Shown here piece after piece: positions 59,634 through 64,000 of a stretch of DNA of 64,000 nucleotides (position 1 is its first letter; each line of letters opens with the position of its first letter). The stretch spans positions 60,001 to 124,000 of the forward strand of contig OU612072.1 in assembly GCA_914767715.1 (NCBI GenBank), in the 5' to 3' direction. The notes beneath the pieces were generated by a model. The model was not told where the DNA came from. It was given only the letters and a program-made list of their open reading frames with translations, and searched no databases. A program made the position numbers and the translations under genes. Source of the DNA: Membranipora membranacea (Eukaryota > Bryozoa > Gymnolaemata > Cheilostomatida > Membraniporidae).

Positions 59634-60840
59634 ATATCCTTTGATATGTTATAATATGATGTCAGCATCAGACCTCATGATAATAACCCAATCATTTTAT
59701 CATAGATGTCTTAATTCTAATTTCCTTATTAATCTTTAATTTTGAATATGATTTGACAATCTCGCATTGCTCTGTCAGCCCTGTTGTTTTGGTTTGATAA
59801 CATCAATCAGAATACTGGAAGTTGTATCATTTAGAAGCACCAGAGCGGAAACTATTGAATCGTCTGGCAAAAATATTGATTGTTTAGTATATAAAGGGTA
59901 GGCATAGCTATCATACTTCGTCACTTGCTGATACTTGAATATCTGCCACATGGATGTTTCTTAACTGGACAACTATCGCCAGATAGTAATTTCTGCATAG
60001 TACATGATATACACATCATTTATTTTATTTATTTGTATGGGGATGTAACAAAAATGAAGGTTGTACTGTCGAGCAGGGCGCACCGTCTTAGGCAGGCAGG
60101 TTCATGGTGAAAGCCTAAACACGTTTATTTATTGCTGTCTACATATTCACTAGCTCGTACTTTAAGGTTAAAAGATCTTTATTTACGCTGGTGCAGGTCC
60201 ACTCTCTCACAAGTCGAACACTGCTCTGCTCTTGAATCAGAAGAAAAAGGCAGGCTAAGTGCCTGCACAATCTAGGTTAACTCAAAATTATTACATAATA
60301 TGTCTGCTAAATGTAAGTCCACACAATTATCAAACACAGCAAAATCAACATTATTAACTAATAAGCTCAGGTAACTCAAGACAATCTGCAATCAATATAC
60401 AGGGCATTAAGTGAGGTGTTTGATTCAAATAATGGTTGGAAACACAAATTGTTATTAAACTACATCATCACAATTTGTGACAAAAACAACATAACGTTTT
60501 CAACTTCAATTGTTCATACTTTTTTTTTTTGGTCAATCTTGTTTTCAGTTTGTTTGACGATTATTGAAAAGTAACCTTTGAATAGGAACCACTTGAAATA
60601 CAGTAAAATAATAAAACTAAACTCAGTTTCGTACCATCGAGGTGTGAGTCAAAGTGGGCTCATATTTCTTTTAAGGTTTGGAGTCCTGCCTCTCCTAGAT
60701 AGCTTAATTCAGTGGCCGAAAAACTTGAAATTTACTATCCATGTTAGAATCAGCTCATTTGGGATTTTAATCTGTTAATTTGGAAGCTAGAAACTTTGCA
60801 TGATCATGAGATTCGCTTTCCCTACCAGCTTCAGCCACAT
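59634..60840. other. Probable 3' UTR and downstream DNA
   Basis: The first AATAAA I see after the stop is near 60608, almost 1 kb downstream, so the poly-A site is uncertain. A poly-T tract lies near 60521-60530. Open frames at 59925-60110 and 60578-60778 show no domain. Confidence 0.4.
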
Positions 60841-60841
60841 G

Positions 60842-61230
60842 ACTCAATAATAAGAAGTAGCCATACCTCTTTATAAGAGGTAGCCACCTCTCAATAGTAA
60901 GAAGTAGCCAATCCTCATCAATAATAAGAAGTAGCCACTCCTCAATAATAAAAAGTAGCCATACGTCTTTATTAGAGGTAGCCACCTCTCAATAGTAAGA
61001 AGTAGCCACTCCTAAATAATAAGAGGTAGCCACTCCTGAATAATAAGAAGTAGCCATACCTCTTTAAGAGGTAGCCACCTCTCAATAGTAAGAAGTAGCC
61101 ACCTCTCAATAATAAGATGTAGCCACCCCTCAATAGCCGGAAATTGTCACCTGTCAATAACAAGAAGTAGTTAATCCTCAACAAAAAGAGGTAGACACCC
61201 CTCAATAATGAGAAGTAGCCACCCCTCAAT
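60842..61230. repeat. 23-31-bp minisatellite downstream of the gene, about 15 units
   Basis: Units of AATAATAAGAAGTAGCCAC followed by CCCTC or TCCTC, with variants such as TACCTCTTTATAAGAGGTAG. Some units contain the small inverted repeat CCTCTTTA-TAAGAGG. Minus-strand open frames over it are repeat artefacts with a YFLLLRGG-type composition. Confidence 0.92.
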
Positions 61231-61390
61231 AATGGTGCGAAATTCAAAAGAAAATATCACCATCTGCTAGACTTACTATAGGTAAACACACATGAGTGTA
61301 AGATTGAGATAATTTGTGTATAAGAGTTTTGTGTCCCGTGTGTAGTGCGGGTTGGCCCACTGGAACGTATCAACGAATGACTTCATAGTG

Positions 61391-61931
61391 GAAAACGGCC
61401 CGCGGCCCAAAACGGCCCGAGGCCCAAAACGGCCCGCGGCCCAAAACGGCCCTGCTTGATTTATGAGTCCCAAAACCTCTAAAAAACGAGTTAAGTCAAC
61501 AAACTCAAGTTTTTGTGAAAAAAAGTCAAGTTTTCAAATTTTTCAAAAGACGGCCCAGCTTGGTTTTTGAGTTCACCAAGTCATAAAACCTCTAAAAAAC
61601 AAATTAAGTCAACAAATTTAAGTTTTAGGGAAAAACTTAAATTTTCAAACGAATTAAGTCAACAAACTTAAGTTTTTTCCCAAAAACTTAAGTTTGTTGA
61701 CTCGTTTTTACAGGTTATTGGTCTTGAAGAACTCAAAAATCATGCTTTTGAGTTCTCCAAGTCCCAAAACCTCTAAAAAACGAGTTAAGTCAACAAACTT
61801 TCCCAAAAACTTAAGTTTGTTGACGTAACTTGTTTTTTAGAGGTTTCGGGTCATGACGAATTCAAAAATCATGCTGGGCCGTTTTGGGCCACAGGCCGTT
61901 TTGGGCCGCGGGCCGTTTTGGGACCGAACTG
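61391..61931. mobile_element. Fold-back element, 541 bp, flanked by TCATAGTG
   Basis: The two ends are inverted copies rich in CGGCCC(G)CGGCCCAAAA; the left end has three tandem 18-bp GGCCCAAAACGGCCCG-type units. Inner arms also pair (CCTCTAAAAAACGAGTTAAG on the left, its complement near 61825-61850). The central 61600-61700 part holds a further hairpin built on CAACAAACTTAAGTTTTT. Direct TCATAGTG copies lie at 61383-61390 and 61932-61939, a likely 8-bp target duplication. The left terminus seems to lack about 12 bases (CAGTTCGGTCCC-like) present at the right. No coding capacity. Confidence 0.8.
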
Positions 61932-61939
61932 TCATAGTG

Positions 61940-63480
61940 AGTTAATTAGGGAAAAGAGAGAGTTGAAACTGTAGACAATAATGTTAGCAAATTTATGGCC
62001 GATCCAGATAGTGTCTCGCTATGTGCCCTAGTTATCACAATGTTTCAAACATTGGTCATCTAAACCAACAAATTATGCAACGTCAGATATTAACGATTAT
62101 GTTAATACTAACTAGGGACCACTGGTGAGTTACATAGCCTAACTAAACTGAATAAAACAGCGAGAGAAGGCATATGCGTTTTATAATAGTACACAACCAC
62201 ATGATCTCCATTACAGAATGAGCATCATAAGACCAAATCCCATGTCTACATTCTTCATTTTCTCCAGCAAATTAACTAGATCCCCAGGCCAAACTGCTCT
62301 GTGCCCCTTGCTAGCCACCTTATGGTTCTCACTATGGTTGGTTCAACTCGTATTCTGAACCTGGAACAGAACACGGAGAATCTGAGTCATTACGAAGCGA
62401 TGGTCACGTCAGCAAGTACCATATCGGTCTACTGCAATGTTGCAGTATTACATCTTCCAAGTTGAAAGCCGGTTTCTCCAACTCACTGATATTCCCCAAT
62501 CTGCTGTATAGTGTTCATTGTCAGTTGCTAATCATAATCAGGTATACCAAAATTATGCCCGAAATTCCTGTGCATCCATAGTTTTGGAGCAAAGATGACT
62601 TCCAGTGTCTTTTTCAGGGCTAGTGCAAACTATGCATCTTGCAGAGTACATAAAATTTATTTTAGTTATTTGGCATAGAATCTTAATCAGATTCAGTATG
62701 TGATGGGCCATTATTCATCCAAATTTGAGAAGGTTCATTGCATTATGTAGGGAAACCCCTGTCATTGACAGACAATTTTTAGAAGCCCTGACTGTAACAT
62801 GCATCCATCGGTATTTGGATAATCTTAAGTTTAGTGATTATATAGTTATTGATGTTTCGAGTATTATCAGTTTAGTCCCAAGTCAAATCCTTTTCATCAT
62901 TATTGGCAGATTTAGTTTTAACAACTGACTGCTGACAAAATACAATCAACACATCATATGAGATAAACAAATAATTTCTACATATACAGACTTCATTTGG
63001 CTTGATTGTTCTGAAGCTAGAGTATTTCTCATCTACCACAACTGACCATAAGTTGCATCAGTTACATTAAAACTGAAGTTTTATTGGAATGTTTTAAAAA
63101 TGTGACTTTACACTACAAAGAATGAAGTTGATTGTCTTACTCAGCAAAGTTTTGCCAGTGTCCGATGTGGTGAACGTAAACTGTACAAAGCTTTGTTTCC
63201 CTGGTGAGACTATCAGGTTTTAGGGAAGTTTTAGGCTGTATTATGGTATTGAATTTCCTATCTACACAGTTCCATTCATTTTTTGGTTCGACCTCAACAA
63301 TTTAGTATATCATCATGAATTACTATTTAGGCTTAAGGTCATTGGTAGGTCATTGGAAGAATCTCAGCTCCGCACCTGAGTTGTTATGAATATTAGGCGG
63401 CGATGACCTTCTATTAAGTTAAGTTATTCATTGTTAGGTTTCCTAAACACTTTCGTTTTCTAATCCAAAGAATTAACAGG
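61940..63480. other. Intergenic DNA, no gene recognised
   Basis: No credible exon. The 67-codon frame at 62725-62928 has no domain, and splice consensus around it is not convincing. Confidence 0.5.
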
Positions 63481-63640
63481 ACAGCCGGAGGCCCTTTTAG
63501 GAGGGGGCTGGTTACCGGTTAAACCCCATAAAGTTACAACAAAAAATACCGGAAGTATAACAGGCTGGAGGCATGGAGAGCAAAGGTTGGTTAGAGAAAG
63601 TTCAGCCTTCTAACCTGCGACTCTTTCCCACTTGCCGCAA
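63481..63640. other. G+C-richer segment of possible transposon origin
   Basis: The segment with GGACAGCCGGAGGCCC, ACCGGTTAAACCCC and ATACCGGAAGTATAACAGG contrasts in composition with its surroundings. There are no clear termini, box elements or tail, so it is flagged only. Confidence 0.25.
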
Positions 63641-63834
63641 ACTAGTAATAGTCACAGTTAACATCTCAAACAATAGCTGTTTTACTGTAAATATTGTGAG
63701 TATGTGAGCATCTCTCACTCATTATCAGCCTTACAAGTAGTGTGTCATTCACAATAACTTCTCTACACTACCCTACAACGGTGTAAGTTAGCATTATGTG
63801 AGTGGGCAGACATTTTGATCAGTCTATCTATTGT

Positions 63835-63940
63835 CTGTTTGATTGATCGGTCGATTGATTGATGGATTCATTTAATGAGCGACCAATTGATTCGACAATG
63901 GTTGTTTGATTGATCGGTTGACCGATAGATTGTTAAACCT
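63835..63940. repeat. Degenerate (GATT/GATC)n simple repeat
   Basis: A run of TTGATTGATCGGTCGATTGA-like tetranucleotide repeats with substitutions. Confidence 0.8.
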
Positions 63941-64000
63941 GGGACCAAAAATCGAAACTATCACAAGCTTATATCTATCTCGATTTTTAATACTTCAAAT

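Noticed and set aside
60972-61247. Minus-strand hydrophobic open frame
   Set aside because: Composition is set by the AAGTAGCCAC minisatellite.

Overview
The window is eukaryotic and animal. It holds one long multi-exon gene for a modular cell-surface protein (an NHL-like segment, EGF repeats, a SEA domain, Ig-like domains and a transmembrane helix). The introns are large and full of transposon remnants, there are tRNA-derived SINEs, and about half of the bases are satellite or minisatellite DNA. Nothing looks bacterial. EGF and SEA exons with mostly phase-1 introns point to a metazoan, probably an invertebrate. I cannot fix the phylum from the sequence.

Layout. 1-24.5 kb is an unbroken 29-bp satellite that runs off the left edge, with higher-order and segmental duplications. 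24.5-31 kb is A+T-rich gene-poor DNA with a degenerate LINE (25.8-26.7 kb), a SINE on the minus strand (27.06-27.25 kb), a 63-bp minisatellite (27.43-27.9 kb), a poly-A-tailed SINE-like element (28.43-28.76 kb) and a 10/11-bp minisatellite (28.9-29.1 kb). 31.0-59.6 kb is the plus-strand gene. 59.6-64 kb is non-coding, with a minisatellite and a fold-back element.

The gene. I assembled 21 exons by hand from splice consensus, intron phase and reading frame. The chain stays in frame throughout and gives about 1,600 codons ending at the stop at 59631-59633. The 5' end (signal peptide, start codon, promoter) was not found. Order: unassigned ectodomain, NHL-like repeat and probable propeller strands, proline-rich linker, cysteine-poor region, about 14 EGF domains, a short beta-rich module, a SEA domain with a G-S autoproteolysis-type motif, an acidic linker, two or three Ig-like domains, one transmembrane helix and a short basic tail. 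This suggests a type I membrane adhesion or receptor protein; the function is inferred only from domains.

The introns hold two insertions with clear 8-bp target duplications (33593-33940 and 53841-54847), LINE remnants, and a 69-bp satellite of about 75 units split by a 1.26-kb terminal-inverted-repeat element (45921-47180). The most unusual feature is that several minisatellites are amplified exon/intron boundaries. At four splice sites of this gene the repeat unit itself carries the splice signal (5' sites at 41349 and 51507; 3' sites at 51398 and 53184), giving arrays of 2 to 14 competing splice sites of which only one fits the reading frame.
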